Shown: one piece after another, positions 24,584 through 37,100 of the stretch
Position numbering within the stretch: the first letter of the stretch is position 1
How the letters are laid out: each line of letters begins with the position of its first letter
Assembly (NCBI RefSeq): GCF_963678635.1
Contig: NC_087068.1
Coordinates: 11,788,027 to 11,852,026, forward strand
Reading direction: 5' to 3'
From: Symsagittifera roscoffensis
Taxonomy: Eukaryota; Xenacoelomorpha; Acoela; Convolutidae
Length of the DNA stretch: 64,000 nucleotides
The notes under the pieces: generated by a model
The model's database searches: none
Told to the model about the DNA's origin: nothing
What the model saw: only the letters and a program-made list of their open reading frames with translations
Translations under genes and position numbers: made by a program

Positions 24584-25106
24584 GTGAATTTCATCTTCTG
24601 TAAAGTAATTATAGCCATCATTCTCATTTTTTTCGAGTTTATTTTTTAATTAAAAGGTCGTTAGTAGTTGATCGGAGTCTGTTGTAGAACAATTTGAAAA
24701 GATATTTGAAAAAAAACTTTCGAAATTGATTAAGAATATCCTCATCCGTATGATAAACGTTCTGATCCACTTGAATTCGCTTGATTGAGTTAATTGTGTT
24801 CTTTGATGTCCATTGACTACAAAATTTGGGCACACCCTCGAATGTATAACTGAGAGTTTTCTGAATTTTTCGATAATCTGAAAAATCTTTTTCCTTGGAA
24901 ATTTTTTGAAGATGTTCCAGCACCAAATGATATTTTTCAATCAAATTAGGGTTCGGACCTTTTCCGCTGTGATTACAATCTCTGAGAACATTTTCGTGAT
25001 ATTTCAATAAATTTAGTTCTTTCTGATCTACTCGCTTTTTGTTCTCTTGAATAAACCTCAGGAGGTCACGAAATTGTGCTTAAAGTTTTCGTAATTACTT
25101 GGTGAT

Positions 25107-25956
25107 TCATTTTCGTGAAAGTTTTTTTAGATCTTCACGAATTAAGCTGGCGTTGTTGTTTAAAATTTCATCATTTAATTTCCAGTAACTAGGGCCGCGC
25201 TGATACAAGTTAGATGGCTTAACAAAAACGTGTAAGAGCAAATGATCAGAAATTGATATTTGAATGCTTTGCATAGAGTCATACTCTGTTAAGAATTTTA
25301 TAAAAACATAATCTATGCGTGCAAAAGTTTTATGTTGTTTGTCATAATGTGTATAATCACAAAAATCATTCTTGAGTGCAAAATCAACAAAACCAAAACA
25401 ATCAAGAATTTTTTCTTTGAGTTGGGTAAATCGTTTGATACGCGCATCATTTAACTTAATTATTGAAGAACTGTTAATATTATCATAACTCAGCGCATTA
25501 AAGTCACCCATCATGATAATTTTTGATTTATTAGGTAAAATCTGATGCTTAATTTCAGGGAATTCAAAGTTGCTCGGAATGAAATTGGGTTCGCATAAAC
25601 ATTGATAACAAACCAATCAAGTTTGACAAACTTTAACAATTGAAAACCGGTACTTGAAGCAACTCTTTTGCAGGACTCAAGTTTGATGACCATAACGTTA
25701 AGAAACTACCAGAATTATTTGAGCCCGGTATGAAATCGAATAAAACATTATATTTATCCAGTAAACTCAAATGTATATTTGTAAGTTTCGATATTTTTGC
25801 TTCCTGAATGCACAAAATGAAACTGGGCGATTTTTTTAAAACTTGGCATTTTTTGATAAGTGAGTGTAATTTAGCTGGATTTCCTATGCTAAAAATATTA
25901 ACGGAAAAAATATCTGGTTTTTCGCACATAGAAATTTTGCTAAAACTTTCCTCCAA
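25107..25956 (-). pseudogene. LINE ORF2 endonuclease region (frameshifted)
   Basis: An APE-type endonuclease is spread over three frames: CIQEAKIS (QE motif) in 25956-25633, VINVYANP in 25693-25511, and MMGDFNA, ARIDYVF and ISDHLLL in 25616-25107. These correspond to the Glu, Asn-Asp and terminal SDH motifs of the family. Two frameshifts lie between about 25700 and 25560. Confidence 0.75.
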
Positions 25957-27172
25957 CCAAGTCTTCTCCGTTATTTTTAGATTTCATTTTTGGCCCTTTC
26001 TTCCGTGTTAAAACTGACCAAGAGGTTGGTGAAGTTTCACGCTCTCTTTTTGTAAGCATTCTTCCGTCAGAGGAACATTTTCGTTTGTTATTTTCGATAT
26101 TTAAATTGTCTTTTTTTTCTTTTGCAGAGTAAGAACGAAAATCTACGACCTGATTGTTGAGAACCTCATCCTTTTGTTTTTCTTCGCTTGGAGTTGCTGC
26201 ACTGTTTGTTTTAGATTCATCAATCAAAACTCTAGATGGTGGTGCTTCAACATTCTTATCTTCTTCATTTTCGGTACCATTACAAAACTTATCGCTTGTT
26301 GTTTCGTCATGGTTTTTCTCGTCGCTGGCATTATTGGAGCTTGGTTTTTGTGGGTAGTGATTATTTGGATTATTGGTTATTTGGTTCCCTATGTTGCACC
26401 AATCATCATGATGATCTTTTTCTTGGCGTCCAGACATCTTGCATTTTTGACATTCATGTAGTGAAGGTATTTCTACACCTTCCCACATTTTGAAGCCATC
26501 CATTCTCGATTTGTAAGACCAGTCCTTCAGCTTTTTCTCTTGTTCTTCGTTTTGTATTTTAACTTCTCAAATTGCTCTTCCTGTGTAAACATACTGACCC
26601 GGTTCAGTTACGATACAGGTCTCACGTTGGAATATGGGGCTATGAATTATGTCTTCTGGCAATTGGAGAATTAATTTCGCTTCGATATCGTTGCATACAT
26701 AAGGCAAGTTCGACAATTTGATTTTTGCTAGTTTAGGGTAAATGTTCTTGGGTCTATGAGACCTTGGAAAGCATCCAATGGGAAATACCGTCCTGTTAAG
26801 TAGAATGATTCCTTCGCTTTTGATGCTAGTAATGAATGGCTCCGCTTCGGGGGGAGCAATAACTGTCAGTGTATGAAGTTTGCGATCATCTTTCGTCACA
26901 GTTATTGTTTTTGAGATTGTCATCTTCTGTTGCATTGTTGTGGGGAATTGTTTAAGTATATCGGAAGCACAACTTCGATATGCCTGAGCCAGATTTTCAG
27001 CTGACTTTACTATTTCTCTCGAGAATGGGGGGATGATTTTGATTATTTGGATTTGTTTTGTTTCTGTCGTCGATTTGTTTGCTGTTAGCGCATTTCTGAA
27101 ATTTGTCTCCGTTTCAATCAGCACTTCGTGAGTAATTGCTGGCTGAGATTCCGTCAGTTGTTGTTGACTCAT
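25940..27172 (-). pseudogene. LINE ORF1 (RNA-binding Gag-like), one in-frame TGA
   Basis: From the ATG at 27172 to the stop at 25940 there is one continuous frame of about 411 codons, broken only by TGA at 26567-26569. The first part has an RRM-like segment (IKLSNLPYVCNDIEAKL). After the stop comes CQKC...HH...C, a CCHC-like zinc knuckle with a longer second spacing than the usual CX2CX4HX4C. A basic, Lys/Ser/Glu-rich tail follows. ORF1 proteins of this group coat the element RNA. The last 17 nt overlap the start of ORF2. Confidence 0.75.
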
Positions 27173-27630
27173 GACTTGGTTTTACTCGATGGGGGGCAAA
27201 AAAAGCCTTCACCCGGAGATATACTTGAAAAAAAATTAGATTTTTCTCTTTCAAAATGTAGAAATCAGAAGGCAAAAACATCAACTACATTGCACGTTTT
27301 GACATTATTTTGATATGTTTCGCTTCTTGATTTTTCATAATAATTTTTCGTTTTGACATGCGCGGTCAAATTAACGCTTTTCGCCACCAATGCCGTACAA
27401 GTAATGTCTAGACACAAAAAACATATGAACGTAAGGGCAAATATGTCTTTACTCTTTCAGAAAATTGATAATCGAACAGTCAGAATAATAGAGACTTGTT
27501 AATTTGTTATTTTTCCGAACTAAGCTAACTTGATGAGCGCTCTTTTTACCCGAAAAACTTCGCAGGTAATGTTTTGCTTAAGAATAACTAAATTTTTTTG
27601 ATCTTTGAAAAAAATGTTGTGTGATTCCAG
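27173..27630. other. gap between LINE 5' end and first visible receptor exon
   Basis: It holds any LINE 5' UTR plus the sequence before the receptor acceptor at 27630. An in-frame TGA at 27606 closes the receptor frame upstream. I see no TATA box or initiator worth calling, so whether the receptor promoter lies here or further upstream is open. Confidence 0.4.
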
Positions 27631-28170
27631 ATGTTCTCATGCTGAAATGCGAAACCAATAATTGTTCGGCCGCGAATAGTCTTGAATCTGGAATTGCTTC
27701 TTTAAGCGCGAGGAGTCCGTATTCTAGCAGCATACATTCGCCTAACAGCAACAGCAGACCGAACAATTTGATGAATCTGGGAAATGGGTTTTTCGCGAAC
27801 TCAGCCAGTCAATTGCAAAGACCGCAGCCACCGCCTCTGTTAGGACCAGCTATAGGAAATATGCAAATACCAGTGTCAGGAATTTTGAACAACAGCAACA
27901 TTTTGAAAACATCCCTTCTCAATACACCAAGCTCTGAAAATAATGCAATTGATTTGCCTGGATCTTGTGTACCAACAAAAGACTGCGAGACAATTGCTGC
28001 TCTGGATCTATGGCAGGAGTTCTGTAGAATAAACAACCTTGATGGTAGAAAACCGCAGCGAAGACGACGCCAGGCTTGTCAGAAAATAGAATCTGGTGGA
28101 AAATGCAAGATATGCAGCGATACAGCCACGGGATTCCATTACGACGTGTTATCCTGTGAAGGATGCAAAG
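27631..28170 (+). CDS. nuclear receptor exon: N-terminal region and zinc finger 1
   Basis: It may be entered by the acceptor gattccag (ending 27630, phase 1) or may contain the start itself: ATG at 27639 is the first in-frame Met after a TGA at 27606. It encodes a Ser/Asn/Pro-rich A/B region, a basic RKPQRRRRQ segment, then CKICSDTATGFHYDVLSC and EGCK. The donor is AAAG|gtaagc at 28170/28171, phase 1, within the Gly codon of CKG. Confidence 0.88.
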
Positions 28171-31100
28171 GTAAGCTTTTTGTGCACCGTTAGGTTTTAG
28201 TTGTGAAGCTGGTACTACTATGATAGGCAAATCCCTAGTAAAATCTACTATGATAGACTGGTGCGGAGTAGGCAATTACACTGATGTCGCATGCAATAAA
28301 TGAGATCTAAATCGTGCATGATTTATGCTTTTTAAATATCTCGCGACACAATGAATTAGAAAGTTTTTGATGCGGAGACTTGTAATTTTCGTACTGGTTA
28401 TTTGAAGCAAATGGCTGGTCTCAACTTATTTTATGAATTTGAAATCATCGGTCGGGTTAATTTATTAATAATCTGGATCGAGTTAACATCCTCCCCCCCA
28501 AATAGACCAAGTTAAGATCCTCCACCCCAGCGCTGAATTTAAATTAAATTTGTTAAGCGCTGCATGTAAAATGCTCGATTCCGATTGACTGAGAATTCCC
28601 AACGTAGCGGGGAGGATGTTAACTTGGTCCAATAATCTAAGTTATATTTGTTAATTTTTATCTTGTACGGTGAGATGAGAGTGTTCTCGAATGATTCGCT
28701 GAAAAAACACAGTATGTTTGAAAATATACTAAGGCAAGTTCTTGAATCATAACTATCTAATTAATGAACAATTTGGGAGCTGAAGACGTATTTTTTTACA
28801 AGGGTCCGGCTTAATTTCAGCGACCCCTCTGTCAGAGTAGTACCGAAAAGCTTATTTCGAAAGTGTTATTTTTTCTAAAACCTCGTTTATTTGGAGGCAG
28901 GCCTCAAAAATTTACATATGGTCACATAATAAAGACTGTCCGAGAAATTATTTCATAAGTATAGTAGTTTTCAAAAATATGATTAATTCTACTTCACTTT
29001 CTTCGAGAAGATTTCAAAAGCCTTGTTGGGGCTATTCTATCAATTCAAGTTTCTAACAGGGCTCCCTAAAATGGCGATACAAAGGCCTCAGTGTGGTACA
29101 GATTGACGCGAGTTGCAAACATGTGATTTCAAATTGCTGCTAATACTTAGCTGAATAGACCTCTCAGCAAAGTTTCTGTCTTTGTTTTTGACCAGAACAT
29201 GAAGTACTAAAAAGTTACATTATTAATTCGATAACAGTAGGCAAAAAGGGATTTTGTTTACGGGTTTGTTTTGCGTTAAAAAGGGTTTTCAATTTTCTTT
29301 TTTTTTATCGCGATAGTCAAGCAGAAACTAGCCGTAGATTGAACTGCTCTAAAAACTTGGAAATTGTCCATATATTAAAACATTTTTTGGGTTATTACAA
29401 AAGGCACAGATAAGTTAGTTTCGAGTAGTTTTTTAAATGAATGCCTGAAAGTTTTTAGTTGTGTATTTTTTTAATTCCTTACCGTCTGTTATGCGTTATG
29501 CTTCTTAACGAAGTTTTTGCGGATTTTTTTGGAAAGATTTCGACTTATGGACACAATTTAACGTTTTGTTTTTTTTCGATGTAAATTCTTTTTAGTTGTT
29601 TTATGTGAAGTTGATCTTGTTGTTGATCTCATTTGTTTCCGCCTATCTATGATGTTTTATTGTGGTTTTCGTCTGAGTTCGCTTCTGCTTGTGATTGTAT
29701 TTTTTGAAATTTCCAAACAAAGTTTGCTTATTGTTCTAATAAAGTGGAAAGGATTTTTCGGGTGTGTTTTTAAGAGTTGATGAACGTAGTTTAGACTATA
29801 GGTCGTGATGAATTTTTTTCAGAAGTTTTTAGAATTTTTCAGTCTCAATTTTTGTTTTGGGGGTTTGATTTTCGATTTTATTTTAAGTTCATTTTAGTTC
29901 CTTGGTTAAAAGAACGCAAATTATCGAACAGCAAAAGTGTAAAGGTCACGGAAAATGCGATCGACTTGTAGTTTCGAAAATGGATTTTAGTTTTCAGATT
30001 TCACAGCGGAATAAAAGTTTATCTATTGATCCAGTTTTCTCAAATTGGGTTAATTTTATAAAAAATAGTGTCTATCATAAATTGTTCGTGAAATTCAAAT
30101 AGTTTTCAGGCCATATATTGTTTTCTTCGAAAGTTGAAGTTATTCAAAAGACAAATCAATATTTTTTATGTTTCCTTGCGCTCATGACTCTTTTCGAACA
30201 GTCTGTTGGCCATGTTTCATTATTTCCAAATGTTCTTTAGCTAGGAGATTTTTCAGTTTTCGGACTTTTGTTCGTTTGCTTATTTTCAATTGTCTTAGTT
30301 TCCCCAGCATAGAATTTTCTGATTTAAGCAATTTTAACTATATTTGAAAATCTTTAGGATTTGTTTCTGTTATTGTGCAGATGAATGATTTCGATAAAGC
30401 TATTAGAAAACATCAAAGTTTGACGCGTTTCGATTTTATTATCATCATCAGAACTGAAAATCAAAAAAGGAACTGATTATAAATACAGACACTAAACAAT
30501 GACAGAAACAAGTTACTAGCTGATATACATCAGAACATAGAAACAAGAAAAGCTCCGCCTAATTTATTTTGTAAATTTTTTTAAAGAATTTATTAATTCA
30601 ATTCATAGAGCTACAATTTTTTATATTTGTTTACACAAGCAATGATTGTGCTATAGTATGAACTATCTTTTTTTCCAACCTAAGTCGCAAAAACTGTTGC
30701 CGCAAATATTGTTGCGATAAAATGTGTTCATTTTGAAAGTGTTCATTTTGATCAATAACCAGCTATTAAGTGCAGCCAATGCTAAGGATTTTAACACAGA
30801 CTATTATTTTTCCGACTTTCGTAACGAAAGTAACGGAATATTTGTGCTCGGGGTGGTTTTTTTCTTCAGACAAATTTCGAATTTTTAACTAGAGATTTTT
30901 TTATCATTCAAAAAGTATTGTTGTCCTGGTCTTTCATTTGGAAAGATAGTTCACCTGTGATTATTTTTCGTAAAGTTATGGGAGTTTAAAAAATTGACAA
31001 TTTGGGACAATTATCGCGGGATATATTTCGCGCTATTATCGCGTAAGCGGAGATTTAATCCGTCATAGAAATCGTTCCAAATTGGTTGAAGGAAGCTCAT

Positions 31101-34100
31101 TTGCCATAATTGATTTGTTACTAGGAGCAAAATTTATCTCTTTATACTTAATATGGCGTGTGGGAGATGATTTTCACAAAAAAATCTATAATTAAAAAAG
31201 TTCATTTTATTTTCATTAAATTTAATTTTTTCATGTTATTACTGCTCCATAGACTGCTCTATAAATTGAGGCTTTTTTTCAGATTTACTGGTACTGCCAA
31301 TGCGTCATAATTGGCATGCGTCTTTAAAGGAATTTTGAAGACTTAAGGTTTCACTCATTCAGTTTTTCCCAGTAGCGTTATCGGTCATCTTTTTGCTTGT
31401 GTATGCGAAGCTCAACTTTGCCTCTGTGTTTTATTTTGCTCTCAATCTCAAAAAGCAATGATGCCTAATGCCTAGAATCATCTAAATTTTATGATTAATT
31501 TTATAACAAAATTTTGAGAAAAAATGGGCCACGCTTTTCAATCAGACAAAAAAAAATACTTTTTTCAATCAGCGTGAAATTGGGCCGCTTTAACTGTAGA
31601 GGTTCGTCAACTAGATTTAATTTTGGTGAGGAAGTGTCGGCGCCAAAAGTCTGAATCTGATGTAATATCACAGCCGTTCTTACTACACAGTTTTGGGGAA
31701 TAACCCTGTATATTGTAGCACGGTGTGCTTTTACTCGGAATAAATAGGCCGTAGTTTTCATTTAAGGTCTGTTGTCCGGAGTATATGTTCTCCTCAGAAA
31801 CCACGCATTGAAGCGATAAGATTAATTTTTGTCAATGAAAAGCAGCTTTAGAAAACCTCCTTACTGGAAAGCGGGACTCATTACAAATTTTAAAGAACTA
31901 TAGGAAAAGCTAATTAGATTATTGAACGAAGCATAATGACATTTTTAGGAGTAAAATTAGGCTCGTTCCTCGGTAGGCTATATGGTCTAGCTACTTAATC
32001 GTATGCCGAAAGAAGTATTAATTGGTATATCTATTTGATCGTTTCCCAGTTAAGTATTTAGTTAAGTTGGTTAAGTTAGCAGATGGCGAAAGAAATCGAG
32101 ATGCAATAGATGTTAATTTAATTGTAATGTGGCTGGATGAGTTTTCACCAAGTTTTGAGGTCAATATGAGCGCTTGGATTTGTTGCGAACCTTACTCATG
32201 TATACATTCTATCGAGGTTGAATAACCCAGTTATTCGAATTACAATGCGTCCCGATTGTAAGGTTGTAAAAATCGATGGAAATCAAGTATTTCACTTAAA
32301 GAAAAAAAATGGGGCTGTCCTGTCGGTTCTTTACAGCCAAATTTTGAAACGGAATGTGAGAAATTCAGTGATGTTTTTTCCTTGATGCTGAATATTCAGG
32401 AACACTGGAACCCCTTAGAAATGACACGGCCTATAGTCAACATCAAGAGACACTGGTACTGTATTTTTATAGCTTTTTTTTCGTTTGTTAGATTTGTGTT
32501 TGGGCAAAGTATCAATGAGCGAGGTGAAGTCACTTACTTAGGCCGTGTGTGTTTTTTCGAAGATGTCTTGAAATTTGTTCACTTTTTTATTATTTTTCCG
32601 CAGTTTGAAGTTCTATTCAAATTTATTTGCCAAATGAAAAGGAAAATGAGGTAAATTTTAACAGAAGTGCGTACGATGCAAAAAAAAAATGTGATTGACT
32701 TATTGTTTCAAAAGGTATTTTAATTTTTAGATTTCCCAACGCAATAAAAATAAACTATTGATCCATTTCCTGAAATTTACTCCATTGAATTCACAAAATT
32801 TCTATCATAAAAGATTCTTGAAGTCAAAAGAGCACTATTGTGTTTGTTGAAAGTTTTAGCTGAAAGTTTTAAAAAGGCCATCTTTTTCTATTACATTGTG
32901 GTATTGATAGTTTTCCATATCTGTTGGATATGTTTATTATCTGCAGTTGATTTGTTATCCGCAAAAATCACCATATCATCAGGTTTTCTTTTACTCGGCA
33001 TTATTTAAACCACGCCATTAAAAATACCAAACATTTTTTAATTTTCTTTTTTTTTCAAAATAGCAAACGTTTCTTTTCAACTGATTAGCTGTTGTCTCAT
33101 TCTCTAGCTCATTCATCGTGGTTGTCTAAGCACGTAACGGCTAATAACGTTTGTCCAAACCGAACACATTGAATACGTCAACATTAGAAAACTTAAAAAT
33201 GACACTTTTAATAAAACAAGACGATTTTTCTTCAGCCATATCTCACGAAGTTCTTCATGTTTGAGCCAACAGCTTAAAACAGAAATTCCGAAAGACTTGT
33301 TGTTTTCTTTGTACTTACTGTGTATGGTTTTTCTGTCTTTGCTGGTATAAAATTTAAAAATAAACACCGAGCAAAGCACTTGGATGAACGAATCATTTTA
33401 TCATTAGTCCGACGGTCGAATCATTTTATGATCGAATTTGTTGAACCATGTTATAAAACATGTTATATCCTTGAGCTTTTTTTGAATAGAAACTTTTTCG
33501 AGTTTGAGGCGGCATTATACACGCCCAGAAAATAAACCGAACAAAAAATGTGCTTCTTAATAACGGGCTTAACAGCTATTACTATAAATCGAAAAGATTA
33601 ACAGCTTTTCAACGTCTCTGATATTTTTTTCTGTAATGTTTTCAGGCTTCTTCCGCAGGAGTGTCACAAGCAACACTTTGAACAGGTGTGCGAGCAGGGC
33701 AGCGAGTGGGGTCAAGTGCGACATCAACATCTTCTACAGACGCAAGTGCCAGGAGTGTCGCTTCCTCTCCTGCCTAGAGGCTGGCATGCGACCCGCAAGT
33801 GAGTATAAAGTAGCACTAGAAACTAATACTAGAAAAGGAAATTCGAATGTCCACTGGCGAAGGGTAGTATTATATTATGAGGTCGCCTTTTGCTCTAATC
33901 TAAAGAGTTTTGCAATGGCGAGATTGGTGTGATTTATCAAATGGAGAATATGAACATTTGGGCTGAGTTGTCGAATTGTTCAAGTCCCAATCAGTGCTAT
34001 ATATAAGAGTAACAGCCATCTGCAGCTTGCTCGAACTACACACACAACCATCTGTCATCATTGTATGGGGCTAAATTTTCCTTAAGATCGAATCCCTTTA

Positions 34101-37100
34101 GATGTTACAGAATTTCCTTTCAAGAGAAATCTTTCATTGTTGATTTTGTTTGGTCTCCTTTTAGTTTATTGTTATTTTCAACTCTGTTTGCTATGTTTTT
34201 ACAATAATTTCCGATCCTTCTCGATGTATTGTCCGACTACTCTCGTGTGTGTGAAGCATTCCTGACCTAACCGGTCATGATTGGAAGGGTCACAGTGTCA
34301 TCCGCCTCCTCAAGATGGGACCGGCTGCGGCAAAATAAATGTCATCTCCCCCCCCCCCCATGAAATGAAAGGTCCAAGGTTGAAAGGTGGGAGTAGTTTG
34401 GGCGGGGGTTAATAAAAAAATGGGTTTTCTGCGCGATTTCAAGCACCTCAAAAGTGGGCCAATTGTGAAGATACTTATTCGAGTTTTTCTCTCGTGATAC
34501 GGATTGAAGATTTTTCAAAAAAGCTCTCACAGCGGCTGGCTTAAGTTTTGTTCAGTTTTCATTAGGATAAGTTTGGATCTTCTATAGAAGCAACAAACAT
34601 ATCTGTTCTGAATAGTTCAATTCCGTTATTGGTTGTAATGTTTTCTATTGAAGTTATTAATCGGCATGGACAAAAAATCGTTCCCTCTTTTGACGTAAAT
34701 GGACAAAGCCGTAGGTTAAATTCCCGTTAACTGCTTTTATATTTTTGCTTCTATAATTAAAAATTGAATCGTAGTGGTTTCATAGAAAAAAAATTTGGCG
34801 CAATAGAAAATTAAGTTTTCTGGTCAAGTGCTAAAATTGATTATTCCTTGGTGAAGGGGAACTTTTTAAAGTAATCCTTGTACAAAAATCGTCGAGTTGA
34901 AAAGAGTTCAGTTGCGACATCGTTATGACAAATGATTTTTTGCCGGTGCTTAATTGGATGTAAAACTTGTCAATAAGAAAGACGACATTCTGCCAATTAT
35001 TTTCGGTAACAAATTAGATGTTATTTTTTGCTGCTGAAATATAAAGGTGAATTTTTTGTGGTAAGATAACAGCTAAATTACATGTATATTATTAAATAGT
35101 TCTAGTCTAACTAAAAAGTGTAATAAAATGGTTTGCGGCCCACAGTTAGACCTCTTGTTCGTTTTTTTTCTGACGAGTTTGAAATTAAAAAGAACCAAAT
35201 TAGAGCTAAAAAGAACCATTTTGTTGAGAATTTTCAGCACCGTTCAATATTTCAAACAAAGGTTGTCTCAGTATTTAAGCTGGAAGGAACAAAATAACAA
35301 CTCGTTCTTTTCCTCTGGTATTACAGGTTTATATTACCTTTACAGGCAAAACTATTCTTTTTCCTAAAAAAAATCATTATTTCGGAAAGCTATGAAACAC
35401 CCGTTCAGTTTTATACTGAAAACAAAACAAAGTTTCTGTTTCTATTTTGATTGAGTTTTAATTTTGAAGAAAACTGAAATGTGAAAGTTAAAATTTTAAA
35501 TGGACATCAATACATCCACTTAAATCTGTATTTTACGATGTTTGATTGAAAATCGAAATTGACATCAGAATATATAATCGATGCTTAAAAGAAGAAGACA
35601 TTTTAATCTATATTCTGATGGACTCTGAAGCTATTCATGTGTATTTTTTACTCAACATTCTTTTAAGGTTATCAGAGAATAAGATAGCCAAATTAGGATA
35701 TTCCGTGTTTACATAAGCTAACAATGTTTTTTGGCCAGCTTGTGGATGAAGAAGATACAATTTTTTCATCTACAAGGAAATTAAATATTGCTGACATCTT
35801 AGATAGTTGTCTGTTTTTAAGCACGCTGAAAGGAATGCGTGCATAAAAATTAGACTGAAAAATGACCGTCTTTGCTGTTTTGAAACTGAGATATGAATTA
35901 TAGAGGCTCTGGTGCGAGCTTGAATTAGAAAATTTAGGTTTTTTCGGATGGCCAGTATTTGCGGAAGGAGCCAGCCAACATATCTTAGCTGAGAAGATAA
36001 AAGGGATAAATTGATGAAAAATTCAGCGGCCGGTGTCCCAATTGTAAAACCGTAAAGTGTAGGAAGGGAAATGAGAATGACATGCTAGGAACACCATCCA
36101 TAAATTGTTTATTAAGGTCTGGAAATTTTAAAGACCACTCTTTGTAGTTTAAGCGGAATATATCGAGCCAAGTCATGCAAGCAATGAAGAGTCGCCTAGC
36201 AGAAGACTAAGATTCTTTGAGTTGTGTTTCTGAGAGTAGCTCGAAATATATTATGCTAGCCGAAAATGGGAACTTTTAGGAAACTGAAAATGCAGCTCTG
36301 ATTTACCGTCTTTGTGGTAGTATGTGGAGTTTGGACCGACCGACTAGCCTGGTTGAGCAATAAATTGAATGCTGATGGATGATTTAGTTTGCTTTAAAAA
36401 TACTTTGATGCAGAGTCATGTCCTGTTTCACTTGAAGTCTCGGCTGGAGTGTTAATGAATGACATTTAATTACAAATAATTTCTAGAGAGTATTCTAGGA
36501 TACTCCTGTCGAGTTATAGTCAAAAAAAGTTTACAGAAAATCTTCGTATATTAATGAGAGCTCAGGCATTTCGATAGGTTAAGCCACAGGTTTTTTTTTG
36601 TGGTCAGAACATAGCTGCCGTTTACCTTTTTTCTTTTTTCACATCACGTTTCTCTTGAAAAAAAAAACCATTGAAAAAAATTCTTGAAATAAAATTGTCA
36701 TTTTCTTGGTTTCTTTGTCGTTTTACACTATTTCAAAACAATTTTTGATATATCAAATCGGACTGTTTTCACCAAAACGGGTTCTTCATAACATTTTTGA
36801 TCAGAGTAAGGAGTTTTTGCTCTTTGCGAGTTTTTATCAACACAATTTGAAAGTGCTTAATAGCGACTCAATTTTAACGCTAATTTCGTTTTTCTCTTAA
36901 ATTTTTCATTTTAGTGATTGCTAACTAGTGATTTTTTGTTATATCAATTGACCTATTTAAGTTATATATGTCACATCACATTTCTGATACAAAATAAAAG
37001 TTAATGATGGCTACGCTTTGTAGTACAGATTTCAGAGAAAAATTACCACCCCAAAGTTCTAGGATTGGTCTCATCTCTAAATAAGGAGACGTTAAATTTC

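Larger units (their letters stand above)
22736..27172 (-). mobile_element. L1/Tx1-type non-LTR retrotransposon, near full length but inactivated
   Basis: The layout is ORF1 (27172-25940) and a broken ORF2 (25956 to about 22740). ORF2 carries an APE-type endonuclease, a reverse transcriptase with YADD (23864-23875) and a C-terminal CX2C...H...C knuckle. This architecture, the SPGPHGLTSKLYKTF motif, LPISLMNTDAKIFAHVVCNR and RGVRQ-CPLSAFLF point to the L1/Tx1 group. At least three frameshifts and some stops break ORF2. The 5' end faces the receptor exon at 27631. No target duplication or tail could be fixed by eye. Confidence 0.85.
28171..33645 (+). other. receptor intron between the two zinc fingers
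   Basis: About 5.5 kb. It holds a small G/C-run MITE (28504-28630), an R1 repeat copy (about 29780-30340), repeat R2 copy 1 (30811-31260) and a weak R1 copy near 32690-32930. Open frames at 31501-31804 on the minus strand and 32022-32225 on the plus strand have no recognised domain. Confidence 0.7.

Noticed and set aside
26154-26493. Overlapping plus-strand open frames over 26.1-26.5 kb
   Set aside because: Antisense shadows of LINE ORF1.
35690-36176. Adjacent minus-strand open frames with somewhat protein-like composition
   Set aside because: They need an unexplained frame change and match no family I recognise; too weak to call even as a relic.
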